DNA of 64,000 nt, taken from a bacterium. GTDB lineage: Bacteria > Patescibacteriota > Gracilibacteria > BD1-5 > UBA6164. The translations under genes were made by a program, and so were the position numbers. The DNA lies in NCBI GenBank assembly GCA_024635475.1, contig JAGXIW010000005.1, positions 1-64,000 on the forward strand, written 5' to 3'. Below the pieces are notes generated by a model. It did not search any database, was not told where the DNA came from, and saw nothing but the letters and a program-made list of their open reading frames with translations. Positions 1-9,976 of the stretch are shown here, in pieces. Numbering within the stretch: position 1 is the stretch's first letter; each line of letters begins with the position of its first letter.

Positions 1-1040
1 AATTTTACTCTTTCTTGAACAAATTTATTAAGTAATATAATATTTGATTATGAAACTCAAAATCTACACAATATATGTGTAAGAGTAAGCGACTGAACTT
101 TGACTTATGATGAAAACTTTGTTATATCAATAAATGATGTAGCAGAAATATGAAGTGATATAACATCTAATTGAAGTCTAATTTTGGCAGAAAATACAGA
201 ATCTGGTGCCGTTATTTGAGATTTTAATACTATATGAACGAATTCTTGAGCTACTTATACTTACACTTTTGCAACTTGAACATGAGATGCTGATAATGCT
301 AGTTTTACAATTAGTTGAAGTAGTTTATATATAAATTTTGTACCAAACTATGAACAAAAATCTACATATAATATTAGAATTAGTAGCACGGATGAAAATC
401 TAACAGTAATAGAAGATGAATTTATAATAATAATAAATGATGTAAATTTATCACCAACAGATATAACTTTAAATGGAAGTACAATAGATGAAAATCTTGC
501 AATTTGAACAATAATTTGAGATTTAACTTGAACTGATGATTGAGAAGATAATGGGACATTAACTTATTCTATGACTTGTAGTACTTGATGAGTAGATGAT
601 AGTAATTTTACTCTTTCTTGAACAAATTTATTAAGTAATATAATATTTGATTATGAAACTCAAAATCTACACAATATATGTATAAGAGTAAGTGATTGAA
701 CTTTGACTTACGATGAAAACTTTGTTATATCTATAAATGATGTAGTAGAAACATGAGCTGATATTACATTTAGTTGAAGTCTAACTTTGGCTGAAAATAC
801 AGAATCTGGTGCTTTGCTTTGAGATTTTAGTACTGTATGAACAAATTCTTGAGCTACTTATACTTACACTTTTGCAACTTGAACATGAGATGCTGATAAT
901 GCTAGTTTTACAATTAGTTGAAGTAGCTTATATACAAATTTTGTACCAAACTATGAGACAAAAAACACATATTCAATTTTGATTAGAAGTACAGATAATT
1001 TTGGCTTAATAATTGAAAAACAATTTAGTATAATAATAAT
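1..1040 (+). repeat. 603-bp tandem repeat inside the cadherin-like gene
   Basis: The sequence starting at 1 recurs at 604 with few differences (aattttactctttcttgaac at both places), giving a period of exactly 603 bp or 201 codons. Each unit holds two cadherin-like domains. Identity is highest over the first 300 bp and falls off after about 340/950. The length is a multiple of three, so copy number can vary without breaking the frame. Confidence 0.9.
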
Positions 1041-1938
1041 AAATGATGAAAATTTAGCACCAACGGATATATCTATAAGTTCTAATATCATCAATGAAAA
1101 TTTACCAATTGGAAGTGCTGTGTGAGCATTGGCCACTATTGACCCAGATTCTAGTAATACTTATATTTACACATTAGTAGCTTGAACTTGAAGTGATAAT
1201 AATGCAAGCTTTGGAATAAGTTGAAATAATTTAGTAGCTAATTTTAGTGCTGATTATGAATCAAAAAATAGCTATTCAGTAAGACTTAGAAGTATTGATA
1301 ATTGATGATTATTTACAGAAAAGCAATTTATTATATCAATTGGTAATGTTAGCGAATGATCTTCTGGAGGAGGAGGTTGAGGATGAGGAGGAGGTTGATC
1401 AATAAAAGATAATTGTCCAAGTTGAGATTATTCATATAGTTACTATGATAGGACTTGTTGAATTAAACCAAAAACTTGAACTTGAATTACCAATACATGA
1501 ACTACACAAATTTGATCTATAAGCACTTGATCTACAACTACTTTAGAAGATAATATAGACAGTATACTTGATAAAACTTTTGATGATACAATTTATAAAG
1601 ATGATATATGAGATGAACATATAATTAAAAAAACAATAACTTGAGAATTTATCATAAAGAAAACAGATGGAACATACGAAGATAAAGTTTTCTCAGATTT
1701 AGATAAAGCTAAAAAATATATAGATGACTTAATAAAAGTTGATGTTATATATTTGGATGATTATGATTTTGATGAATCTATTAATCCTATAATATATGTA
1801 AGTAGATTTGAGGACAGATTTATGTCTAGAAAATTAACTAACTGAAAATATATACTTTATACAGAAAAATGAATAAAATTGAACTGATTTTTTAACAAAC
1901 AATATGAAGTATTGTTATATTTACAAAGAGTTTTTTAA
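1..1938 (+). CDS. Giant surface protein with cadherin-like repeats (C-terminal part)
   Basis: The gene is open at the left edge in frame 1 and ends with TAA at 1936. It reads as tandem beta-sandwich repeats of about 100 residues with cadherin-like signatures such as NIIFDYETQ, VRVSDG, ISINDV and DITLNGS. A Gly-rich linker follows near residue 455, then a Cys-containing segment (DNCPSGDYSYSYYDRTCG), Thr/Gly-rich sequence and a charged C-terminal domain. Two adjacent 201-residue units are almost identical. Many glycines are TGA. Such proteins are usually exported adhesins or S-layer-associated proteins; that role is inferred, because the signal peptide lies outside the window. No downstream partner gene is on this strand, and a terminator hairpin follows. 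Confidence 0.85.
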
Positions 1939-1990
1939 AAATAGGCTATTCTGAATAGTTAAATATACTAGTTATGTTGAAATTTTCATC

Positions 1991-2021
1991 AAAAAAGCTA
2001 CTGCATTGCAGTAGCTTTTTT
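1991..2021. terminator. Bidirectional intrinsic terminator
   Basis: A perfect 14-bp stem (aaaaaagctactgc / gcagtagctttttt) with an ATT loop and runs of A and T on both sides lies between the convergent surface-protein and ABC-F genes, so it can serve both strands. Confidence 0.9.
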
Positions 2022-2023
2022 GA

Positions 2024-3736
2024 TTATTTCCTCCCAAATTTCTTAAACTTATTTTTCAATCTTTTAGCTTCTTTTTCTCAGAGTTTTTCTTCAAGTACTA
2101 GATTGAGTTGTCATTCTTCATCAAATAAACTCATATCCATATCGATTCCAAACTCAGCCTTGTATTTATAATCTTCATAATTTCAGTAACTTACAATCAA
2201 TTCATTGTCTCTTATAATCCAGATATTTGTTGCAATCTTGTTTACAAAATATCTGTCATGGCTAATAAATAAAACCGTTCATTTAAATTTTTTTAAAGCT
2301 GATTCTAAGCCTTCACGAGTATCGTAATCTAGGTGATTTGTAGGTTCATCTAAAATTAGTAAATCATAATTTTTTTGTCATAATATAGCAAATGCAACTT
2401 TACTTATTTGACCTCAAGAAAGTTCTCAAACTTTTTTATTTATATCTTCATAGTCAAAAAGATAATGCTTTAGAATAGAAACTAGAACCTGTTCAGAATA
2501 ATTGAGTCCGTGTAATTCAAAATTTTCTTTAATTGTTTTATCCTTTTTTAGTTCTTCGTGCATTTGGCTAAAATAACCAATTTGTAGTCATTTCGCTCTT
2601 GAAAAATATCAATCTAGAAAATCTAATTGTCATAAAATACTTTTTATAAATGTAGATTTTCAAACTCAGTTTTCTCAAACTATTCAGATTTTTTGACCTT
2701 TGTACAGTACTAAATCATTTATAAAAAATAAAGGATCTTTTCTACCTATAAATATTTGCTTAAATGTAAGGACTTTTTCACTTGTATTTTCAGTTTCACC
2801 AAATATAAATTTAGCTTTATGTGGTATGTAAGGAGGATCTATTTTATCGATTTTATCAAGCATTTTTTCTCTTGATTTAGCCCACCCAGCACGACTTCAG
2901 GCTCTAAATCTATTTACCAAAGTTTCTTGTGATTTTATCCAATCATCTTGTCTTTCAAAATCTTCTTGAATCTTTTTTTCCTTTTTTTCTCTTTCAGTTA
3001 CATAATCGCTATAGTTACAATGATAGAAATTTAATGGCCTTGCAGGTTGGACTTCATAAGTTTTGTCACAAGTTTTATCCAAAAATTCTCTATCATGAGA
3101 AACAATTATATATCATCATTTCCATTTATTTTGCAGATAAAATTCAAGCCATTCCAAACTTGCCATATCTATAAAATTTGTAGGTTCATCCAAAAAAAGT
3201 ATGTCTGGGGAGTGTATAAGCACTTTTGCTAGTGCTACTTTTGTTCTTTGTCATCAGCTTATCTGAGTCAAAGGTGATTTCAAAAGGGAAGTGATACCAA
3301 GCCCAGAAGCTACTCACATAAGTATACTATTATAGTTGTAACCTCACATATTATTGAAATGCTCAAGTTTGTCAGAATATTGTTCTAAAGTATTAGGATT
3401 ATTTCAATTTTTTAATTGTTTTTCCAATATTTCCAATTCCTTTTCAAGTTTTACTATTTCTCAAAATCAGTCTTTTAATTCTTCATAAACTGTTTTATTT
3501 TCATTATCATTGTAGATTTGATCTAGATATCACAAGGAAACTGATCATATATTTTCTATTGCTCAGTCAAAGTTTTTGATCTCTCAAGTTATTATTTTCA
3601 AAATAGTAGTTTTTCAAGCTCAATTTCATCCTACTATAGAAACTCTATCATTTTTGTTTAAAGTAAATTCTATGTTTTTTAGTATTACATTTCAGTCTAC
3701 TTCATATTTATCGATTTTGATTTTTAGGTGATTCAT
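2024..3736 (-). CDS. ABC-F family ATPase
   Basis: 570 residues from ATG at 3736 to TAA at 2024. It carries two ABC cassettes and no membrane segment. The first Walker A is GGNGAGKTT near residue 36, the second GENGVGKST around residue 355, and each cassette has the DEPTN Walker B/D-loop characteristic of the ABC-F class. ABC-F proteins act on the ribosome (EttA/Uup-like translation factors) or give antibiotic protection. The length suits a housekeeping type, but the subgroup cannot be fixed by eye. It lies 4 nt downstream of the small membrane protein gene and probably shares its transcript. Confidence 0.93.
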
Positions 3737-3740
3737 TATT

Positions 3741-3950
3741 TTAATATTGTATATAAAAAGGCACTATAGTAAGTATAATCCCAATTATTATTAGAGCATA
3801 TATATTTTGTGTAAAATATGGATACACACAAAGAGCAATTCAAGATACAGTAGCCATAATCATTTTTTGGCTTCTACCATATACAAACCATCAAGTTCAA
3901 ATTGCTCAAGTGAGTATATAAATTAATAATATAGGTGTACTTGTATCCAT
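3741..3950 (-). CDS. Small two-helix membrane protein
   Basis: 69 residues with two hydrophobic stretches (about 5-22 and 30-66) around the motif GWFVYGRSQKM. The pattern of one helix, a (W/F)xxYGRxxK turn, then GIALxVYPYF resembles a widespread family of tiny bacterial membrane proteins of unknown function; that likeness is from memory. It is too short and too rich in TGA to be found with the standard code. It is just upstream of the ABC-F gene. Confidence 0.75.
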
Positions 3951-3976
3951 AATTTAAAAATTAATTATACTATCTT

Positions 3977-4669
3977 TTAAATATACCCATTTTCCTCTAA
4001 AAACTTAATAACATTTTTTCTATATTCTTTCAAACCAAACAAAGTATGAGCATCACTGTTAATATATAGTTTATTAGTCTTTTGTATAACAATATGTAAT
4101 TTTTCTATATTAGTTTTTCCATTATATAAATAACTTCAATTAATTTCTAAAGGAATTTCATATTTATTTACTAAATCAATAAGAGCTTCAATATCAACTT
4201 CATTTCAAAAATTTGTATTACTACATGGATGACAAACACACTTTATATTTTTATGATGTCTTTCAATAGCATTTTTATATGCTTTATTTATAGATTCTTT
4301 AGATCATTCATATACACCACTATGAGCAGATAAATTCATAAATTCGGATTTTTGTCATTGAATAGTATCACATATATCTCAATCTTCATTTAATATATCA
4401 GCTTCAACTCAAAAAATAACAGAAACATTATTATGTACATTTCACCACCTTTTTATTAATCATCTATAAGCATTTTTAGAAATTTGAAATCTTTTTATCA
4501 AGCAATTCATTTCTTCATCACTATGATCAGTAATTGCTATTTCATTCATCCCTATTTCTCAAGCAAATTTAACTATTTCATCAATAGTATTCATACCATC
4601 AGAGAAACTCATAGAATGCATATGATAATCACTATTATCAAGGTTTATAATTTTGTGTGCGATGTTCAT
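3977..4669 (-). CDS. PHP-domain phosphoesterase
   Basis: 230 residues. The N-terminus has the HMHS metal-binding motif (residues 16-19) and AITDHSDEE about 22 residues later, as in the PHP superfamily (histidinol phosphatase HisK, YcdX/YfkA-like phosphoesterases). These enzymes use a di- or trinuclear metal site to hydrolyse phosphate esters. No histidine biosynthesis genes are near, so histidinol phosphate is not an obvious substrate; a nucleotide or sugar phosphate is equally possible. It follows the putative antitoxin gene by 6 nt and may be co-transcribed with it. Confidence 0.82.
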
Positions 4670-4675
4670 AATGTT

Positions 4676-4963
4676 TTATTTAGAATTAATTTCATTTAAT
4701 TGTAACTCAAGTCAAAGAATTTTTAGAAATTTTGATAAAGTAGTTATTGAAAAGTTTTGATTTCATCTCTCTATTCTTGCAATAACAGATTGTGTAGTAT
4801 TAGCTAATTTTGCAAGTTCAAGCTGAGACATTCATTTTTGTTCTCTAGCTTTTTTTATTCTCTCAGCAATAGCATATTTAAGCCATTCAACTTCGTATAA
4901 TTCCTTTATCTTAGGATTTTTTGCAAAAACTTCTTTTTTATAATCATCAAATGTGTAAACCAT
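4676..4963 (-). CDS. XRE-family HTH protein, likely HigA-type antitoxin
   Basis: 95 residues. The central region reads ERIKKAREQKGMSQLELAKL followed by ANTTQSVIARIERG, a classic lambda-repressor-like helix-turn-helix, and the end (KFLKILGLELQLNEI) matches the C-terminus usual in HigA-type antitoxins. The RelE/HigB-like gene is 72 bp upstream on the same strand, giving the toxin-first order of higBA. It would neutralise the toxin and repress its own promoter. The function is inferred from family and position. Confidence 0.85.
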
Positions 4964-5035
4964 ATGGAAATTATTAAAAAATAAATATAGCTTATATGCT
5001 ATATATTATTAATTTTTCATATAATTGCAAATATT

Positions 5036-5380
5036 TTATATACTTTTTAGATAATCATCTTTATAATTTTTAATTCTTTTAATTACTAAATTATCTAATT
5101 TTTGTGATTTTTTGATTATTCAATCAAGTAAAACTATTTCTCCATTTTGAATTGTAAAATAAAAAATTCTTGAAATATTTGATGATTGTTTAATTCTAAG
5201 CTCATAAATCTTATCTCAAATATATTTTACTTCATCTTTTCATAGTCTATCAAGTAACAGTAAATCTATTTTCTGTAAAATTTTAGCATTTAAATCAGGA
5301 TTTTTAATAGCTAACTCATTTAGGAACTCTTTGACTGGAACTTTTCCATTTTGCTTTTGATAGAAGATTATTTGTTTCAT
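5036..5380 (-). CDS. RelE/HigB-like (Gp49 family) toxin
   Basis: 114 residues. It starts MKQIIFYQKQNGKVPVKEFL, followed by helices and the stretch IYELRIKQSSNISRIFYF, typical of HigB/Gp49-like mRNA interferases in the RelE superfamily, which cut mRNA in the ribosome. The positive residues of IYELRIK and SRIFYF match the usual core. It is 10 nt downstream of the S24 regulator and ahead of the HTH antitoxin. Toxin activity is inferred. Confidence 0.85.
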
Positions 5381-5390
5381 GATGAGTTAA

Positions 5391-6002
5391 TTACATTTTT
5401 ATTCATATTTCTTTTACTATTCAAATTATTTCAAAATCATCCTCTTTTTTAACTTCTAAATCAGGATAATCAGGATTTAACGAGTATAAATAAATTTTAT
5501 AATTACTTTTTTTTATTTTTTTTATTTTAGCTTTATCATTATGTTTGATTAGGTATTTGTATCATTCTGAAATAAATTCAGGGTAAAATTCTATTAATAA
5601 ATTTTCTCATGTTTTTATTATTGGCTCCATTGATTTTCATTTAGCCCTAGTTATAAAATAATTTTTATAACTTTTTTCTTTTAAATTATTTTCATCCAAA
5701 TCAATTTCAATTCTATCTCTTGGGTATTCATCAAAAATTTTAGCTCAATCATTTCAGCATTGAGCCCATCAATAAAAGGGAAGAAAAATTTTATTCTCAT
5801 CTGGCATTTTTAAAACTTCATAATCCTCAGTTATAAATCAACTTTTAATTAATCTATCAAGTCTATTATATATTTTCTGAGGATGATCTATTCATGTTTC
5901 ATCCTGAATCTCTTTTATAGTTAATCATTCTAAAGATCTATTTTTAATTAATTTTAATAATTCCTTACTTAAATCATCAATTGGCTTATTATAGAAAATC
6001 AT
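5391..6002 (-). CDS. S24/LexA-like regulator with winged-helix N-terminus
   Basis: 203 residues. The first 65 residues look like a winged helix (LTIKEIQDETGIDHPQKIYN, then RLDRLIKSGFI). The C-terminal half has the peptidase S24 signature: KGKSMEP puts the catalytic Ser at about 124, with a candidate general-base Lys in AKIKKIKK near 161. Such proteins are self-cleaving repressors (LexA, phage CI, HdiR) or C-type controllers of accessory modules. It heads the operon with the toxin-antitoxin genes and diverges from the restriction-type island, so it may control either. An SOS link is speculative. Confidence 0.78.
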
Positions 6003-6298
6003 AATTTGTTGAATTAATCGTAATATTAAATATAATATATAGTTTCTAAAATAAATCAAATATATTATACAATTATTTAACCGACTCAAGGTTTCACAAA
6101 ATACTTGACTTTATAATAAAAATAAATATTCTTTTATATATTGAGGGTTAAAGCCTAAATAAACTCTTCAATAATAAAATACTTTATTTTTTAATTTTCA
6201 AGAATGTAAGATAATCATAACAAAAATAATGGATTCATTATATATATAGAAATAAAAATAAAAATAAAATACTTATTTATTTAATAATTAAAGCAAAT
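6003..6298. other. Divergent intergenic region
   Basis: About 300 bp, very AT-rich, between the divergent S24 regulator and the 67-residue gene. It should hold promoters for both directions, and possibly an operator for the S24 protein, but I could not pick out a convincing palindrome. No coding frame is seen. Confidence 0.5.
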
Positions 6299-6502
6299 AT
6301 GGCAAAAGATGCACTTTGAATGAGATGAATTCGTTCTCGTAATGAAAGTGGAGAATTAAGACAAAAAAGAAGTGATACATTTGTATGAACAATTGAAAAA
6401 CAATATTGAGTTGATTTAGATGTTCGTTCAGATATGCACTTATGAACTTATTTAAAAAACAATAACATTGAATCATTAAATGATTTAGTAAATGGAAAAT
6501 AA
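6299..6502 (+). CDS. Small basic protein of unknown function
   Basis: 67 residues starting MAKDALGMRGIRSRNESGE. It contains RSDTFVGTIEKQYGVDLDVR and SDMHLGTYLKNNNIESLNDL. The phrase on an error-free pair of RSD motifs with a conserved GTIE and a LGT...L tail recalls small proteins seen in mobile or phage-linked settings, but I cannot name a family. No membrane segment. It lies 25 nt upstream of the 301-residue gene and is likely translated with it. Confidence 0.7.
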
Positions 6503-6527
6503 TTTTATATAATAATAAAATAAAGAT

Positions 6528-7433
6528 ATGATTAGATGAAGAAGAATTATTAATGTTAAGCCTCATTTAATTGGATTTAAAAAATGAGAAATATTATATA
6601 TTTCAATAAAATATAATGGAACAATTAAAGATAAATTACTAAATATTTGATTTAGTAAAATTGAAGAATGAGAATCTATACTACCTATATTTAAAAGTAA
6701 AGTTTCAATTACAAATTCAGATTGATTAGAAATAGTTAGAAAAGATTTACCCAAAATTCAATATTTACATGAATTACCATATTTAATAAAAGATTATTGA
6801 GGACATATTCATGAATGAGTTAATTATATTCCTAAACTAAAATATCAAAGAGATTTGATTGATTTTATGTGAGTATATTTAAATATTGAAAGTAAAAATT
6901 GAGAATTTATGATAATATCAGATCCAATTAAAAATGAATTAGAAAATGAATTTAAAATAAAAAATACAATAAATTTATTTTTAGAAATATTTTGAGAAGC
7001 AAATATAACAAATGATACTTTTAAAATATTCACTACTCCTAAAATTATTAGATTTAATTTTGAATTTCTAAAAAAATGAGAATATCCATGGGAAAAAACA
7101 AAAGATCTTGTTATTAATTCAGTTTGAAAAAAATATTGAGAAAATATAACAAAATATATTAAGAATAGATGGAATATTATAGAAGATTATAAACCTGATT
7201 TTATTTGATATTGAATTTGATGATTTAGATGATATATTTGTTTTTGATTTAAAGAAAAGAATTTATATATATTAGAAAGTTCTTTTCTAAATAATGCAAC
7301 TTATATATTTAATGAGAAATGGGAAGATATAAGTATATTAACGAAAGCATCAATTTTAAAATGAAATCTATTTAAATACAGAATTATACATTGAATCAAT
7401 TGGCAAATAGAGATAGATAAAATATTAAGTTAA
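6528..7433 (+). CDS. Unknown protein in defence-type island
   Basis: 301 residues with no signal peptide or membrane helix. It is rich in Lys, Ile and Glu, with aromatic stretches in the last third (DFIGYGIGGFRGYICFGFKE). I do not recognise a domain. It sits after the 67-residue gene and ahead of the EcoRI-type methyltransferase, from which it is separated by a terminator and a structured non-coding element. A role in the defence module, for example as a nuclease or specificity partner, is only a guess from position. Glycines are mostly TGA, unlike the methyltransferase that follows. Confidence 0.7.
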
Positions 7434-7436
7434 TTT

Positions 7437-7467
7437 TAAAATCCTACTCCTACAGAGTAGGATTTTT
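7437..7467 (+). terminator. Intrinsic terminator after the 301-residue gene
   Basis: Stem aaaatcctact / agtaggatttt around a CCTACAG loop and followed by T6, 4 nt after the stop codon. Confidence 0.88.
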
Positions 7468-7515
7468 TCTTTTCCGAAAATTTGCAAAATCCAGCTTTTT
7501 AGATAATATAAAAAA

Positions 7516-7665
7516 GCCAAAAAACTTTAAAAATGCAATAGTCACAAAATGTTATAAAGGAGGAAATTAGTTTCCTCTCCTCATATACTATTTTGTGGCA
7601 TATAAGGTTTTTTGGCAATATAATCAGGGACTAATTTCTTCCTTTTTATATTGTCAAAAAACCTT
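7516..7665 (+). ncRNA. Structured leader or small RNA upstream of the methyltransferase
   Basis: This 150-nt stretch has no ORF but several long complementary segments. 7604-7622 (aaggttttttggcaatata) pairs with 7647-7665 with one G:U-type change, while part of the same segment (7604-7616) can pair instead with 7516-7528. Inside, 7557-7571 can pair with 7630-7644, or locally with 7571-7581 (aggaggaaa / tttcctctcct), and cacaaaat pairs with attttgtg. The helices exclude each other, as in an attenuator, or reflect nested inverted repeats. It ends 67 nt before the methyltransferase start codon. Whether it is transcribed is unknown. Confidence 0.55.
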
Positions 7666-7731
7666 TTCAATTTACCTTTTTATTAAGATAGTTTTATTGG
7701 CATTTACTTTTATTTAGTAAATGCTTTTTAT

Positions 7732-8829
7732 ATGGGAAAAGAATCTTGAAATAAAAACTTAAAACAAGCAAAAAAATCAAAAAATGATGAATTTTATACT
7801 CAATTATCAGATATAGAAAGAGAATTAGGGCATTACAAAGAACATTTTAAAGATAAAGTAGTTTTTTGTAATTGTGATGATCCAAGAGTTAGTAATTTTT
7901 TTCATTACTTTTCTTACAATTTTGAATATCTATGACTAAAAAAATTAATAACAACATGTTATAAAAATCAACAACCTGACTTATTTAGTGAAAATAAATC
8001 AGAAAAAGCAATTTATCTTGAATACACAGGCGATAAAAATGGAGATAATGTTCCTAATCCTAATGAAATTGGTATAAAACATTTAATTGGTGATGGTGAT
8101 TTTCGTAGCAATGAATGTATAGAATTATTGAAACAAGCTGACATAATTGTAACTAATCCTCCATTTTCTCTTTTTAGAGAATATCTTGCTCAATTGATGG
8201 AATATAATAAAAAATTTATAATAATATGACATCAAAATTGTATTACATATAAAGAAATTTTTAAATTGATAAAAGAAAATAAATTATGGCTTGGTTATGG
8301 TTTTAAATGAGGGGCTGCTCATTTTATTAATAAACATTATGAAGATTATGCTTCTGCTTGAGATCATAAGGAGTGAATGATTAGAGTGTCATGAGTAAAT
8401 TGGTTCACTAATTTAGAAATTAGGAAAAGACATGAAGATTTAATTCTTTATAAAACTTATAATGAAAGTGAATATCCAAAATATGAAAATTATGATGCTA
8501 TAAATGTTGATATAACAAAAAATATTCCTATGGATTATAAAGGAGCTATTGGTGTTCCAATAACATTTATGGATAAATATAATCCTGAACAATTTGAAAT
8601 AATTGCACTAGGTATAGTTGGGTCTATTGATTTTACATGTAATAAAAAAATGGAAATTTTAGATAAAAATGGTAAACCAACAGGAAAATTTACTTTTAAT
8701 GCAAAAGGAACTCTATATCGCTTATATAATCCTAAAAAAGATAAAACACCTGCATTTAAAGATTTTGAAACAGGAGAATTATATACAAGTATTTATGCCC
8801 GTATCATTATAAAAAACAAAAAACTTTAA
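7732..8829 (+). CDS. EcoRI-type adenine-specific DNA methyltransferase
   Basis: 365 residues. It has the catalytic NPPF motif at about 142-145 (ADIIVTNPPFSLFREYLAQL), preceded by VVFCNCDDPRVSNFF, which matches the EcoRI methylase family. Such enzymes add a methyl group to N6 of adenine using S-adenosylmethionine. The DUF262-HNH gene follows 18 nt later, so modification and restriction could be paired. Codon use is unusual for the window: by my count about 18 GGN glycines against 7 TGA, and the last 99 codons have no TGA. That suggests recent arrival from a standard-code donor. Confidence 0.9.
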
Positions 8830-8847
8830 CATTTAACTATATTACTT

Positions 8848-9930
8848 ATGAAAATCGAACTTAAAGAAATCCCAATTAAAGATGTATCAATTGGCTATGT
8901 AAATGACAAAGAAGAATGAGTTGTTGGATATGGTTGAATTTTAAATATTCGCCCAAAATATCAAAGGGAATTTGTGTATAAAGACAAGCAAAGAGACTCT
9001 GTAATTGAAACTATTAAAAAAGATTTTCCTCTAAATGTGATGTATTGGGTAAAAAATGCAGATGATACTTACGAAGTACTTGATTGACAACAAAGAACTA
9101 TAAGTATTTGTGAGTACATTGATTGAAAATTTTCTCTTGATTATCAGTATTTTCATAATCTTACAGAAGATGAAAAAAATAAAATCCTTGATTATAAATT
9201 GATGATTTATTTCTGTGAATGAACAGACAAAGAAAAACTTGATTGGTTTAAAACTATCAATATTGCATGAGAAAAACTCACAGATCAAGAACTGAGAAAT
9301 GCTATTTATACTGGTACTTGGCTAACAGATGCAAAAAGATATTTTAGTAAATCTGGTTGTCCGGCTTATGGTATAGGAAGTGATTATTTAACTGGTTCGT
9401 CTATTCGTCAAGAATATCTAGAAACTGCAATTAGTTGGATTAGTAAAAGCAATATCGAACAATATATGGCAGAAAATCAACATAAACCCAATGCAAATGA
9501 GTTATGGTTATATTTTCAAAGTGTTATAAATTGGATTAAAATTATTTTTCCAAATTATCGTAAAGAAATGAAATGAATTGATTATGGTTTTTTGTATAAT
9601 CAATTTAAAAATAGGGAGTTTGATTCTAGTTTGTTTGAAAAAGAGATAACTAAACTTATGCAAGATGAAGATGTTACTAAAAAATCTGGTATTTATCCTT
9701 ATGTTTTGACAAGAAACGAAAAGTATCTAAGTATCAGAGCATTTACAGACAAACAAAAAAGGGAAGCATACGAAAAACAAGCTTGAATTTGTGTAAAATG
9801 CAATGAGCATTTTGAACTTGATGAAATGGAAGCAGATCATATAAAGCCATGGCACGAATGATGAAAAACAACAGCTGAAAATTGTCAGATGCTTTGTAAA
9901 AATTGTAATAGAACTAAATCAGGGAAATAA
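8848..9930 (+). CDS. DUF262 plus HNH nuclease
   Basis: 360 residues. The N-terminal ParB/sulfiredoxin-like DUF262 domain has the DGQQR motif at 79-83 (Gly is TGA) and YQREFVYK before it. The C-terminus is an HNH nuclease: a CVKC knuckle, then EADHIKPWHEGG (His near 331), N and CKNCN, a zinc-ribbon HNH fold. DUF262 proteins such as GmrSD couple nucleotide hydrolysis to DNA cleavage, some of modified DNA. Next to a methyltransferase it may be the restriction partner or a modification-dependent nuclease. A shared terminator follows. Confidence 0.9.
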
Positions 9931-9968
9931 AAAAAAGACTTTCATTTGAAAATGAAAGTCTTTTTTTT
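9931..9968. terminator. Bidirectional terminator
   Basis: Stem aaaaaaagactttcatt / aatgaaagtctttttttt, just after the HNH gene stop and 9 nt from the convergent cysS stop. A and T runs on both sides let it serve both strands. Confidence 0.9.
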
Positions 9969-9976
9969 AATTTCTC

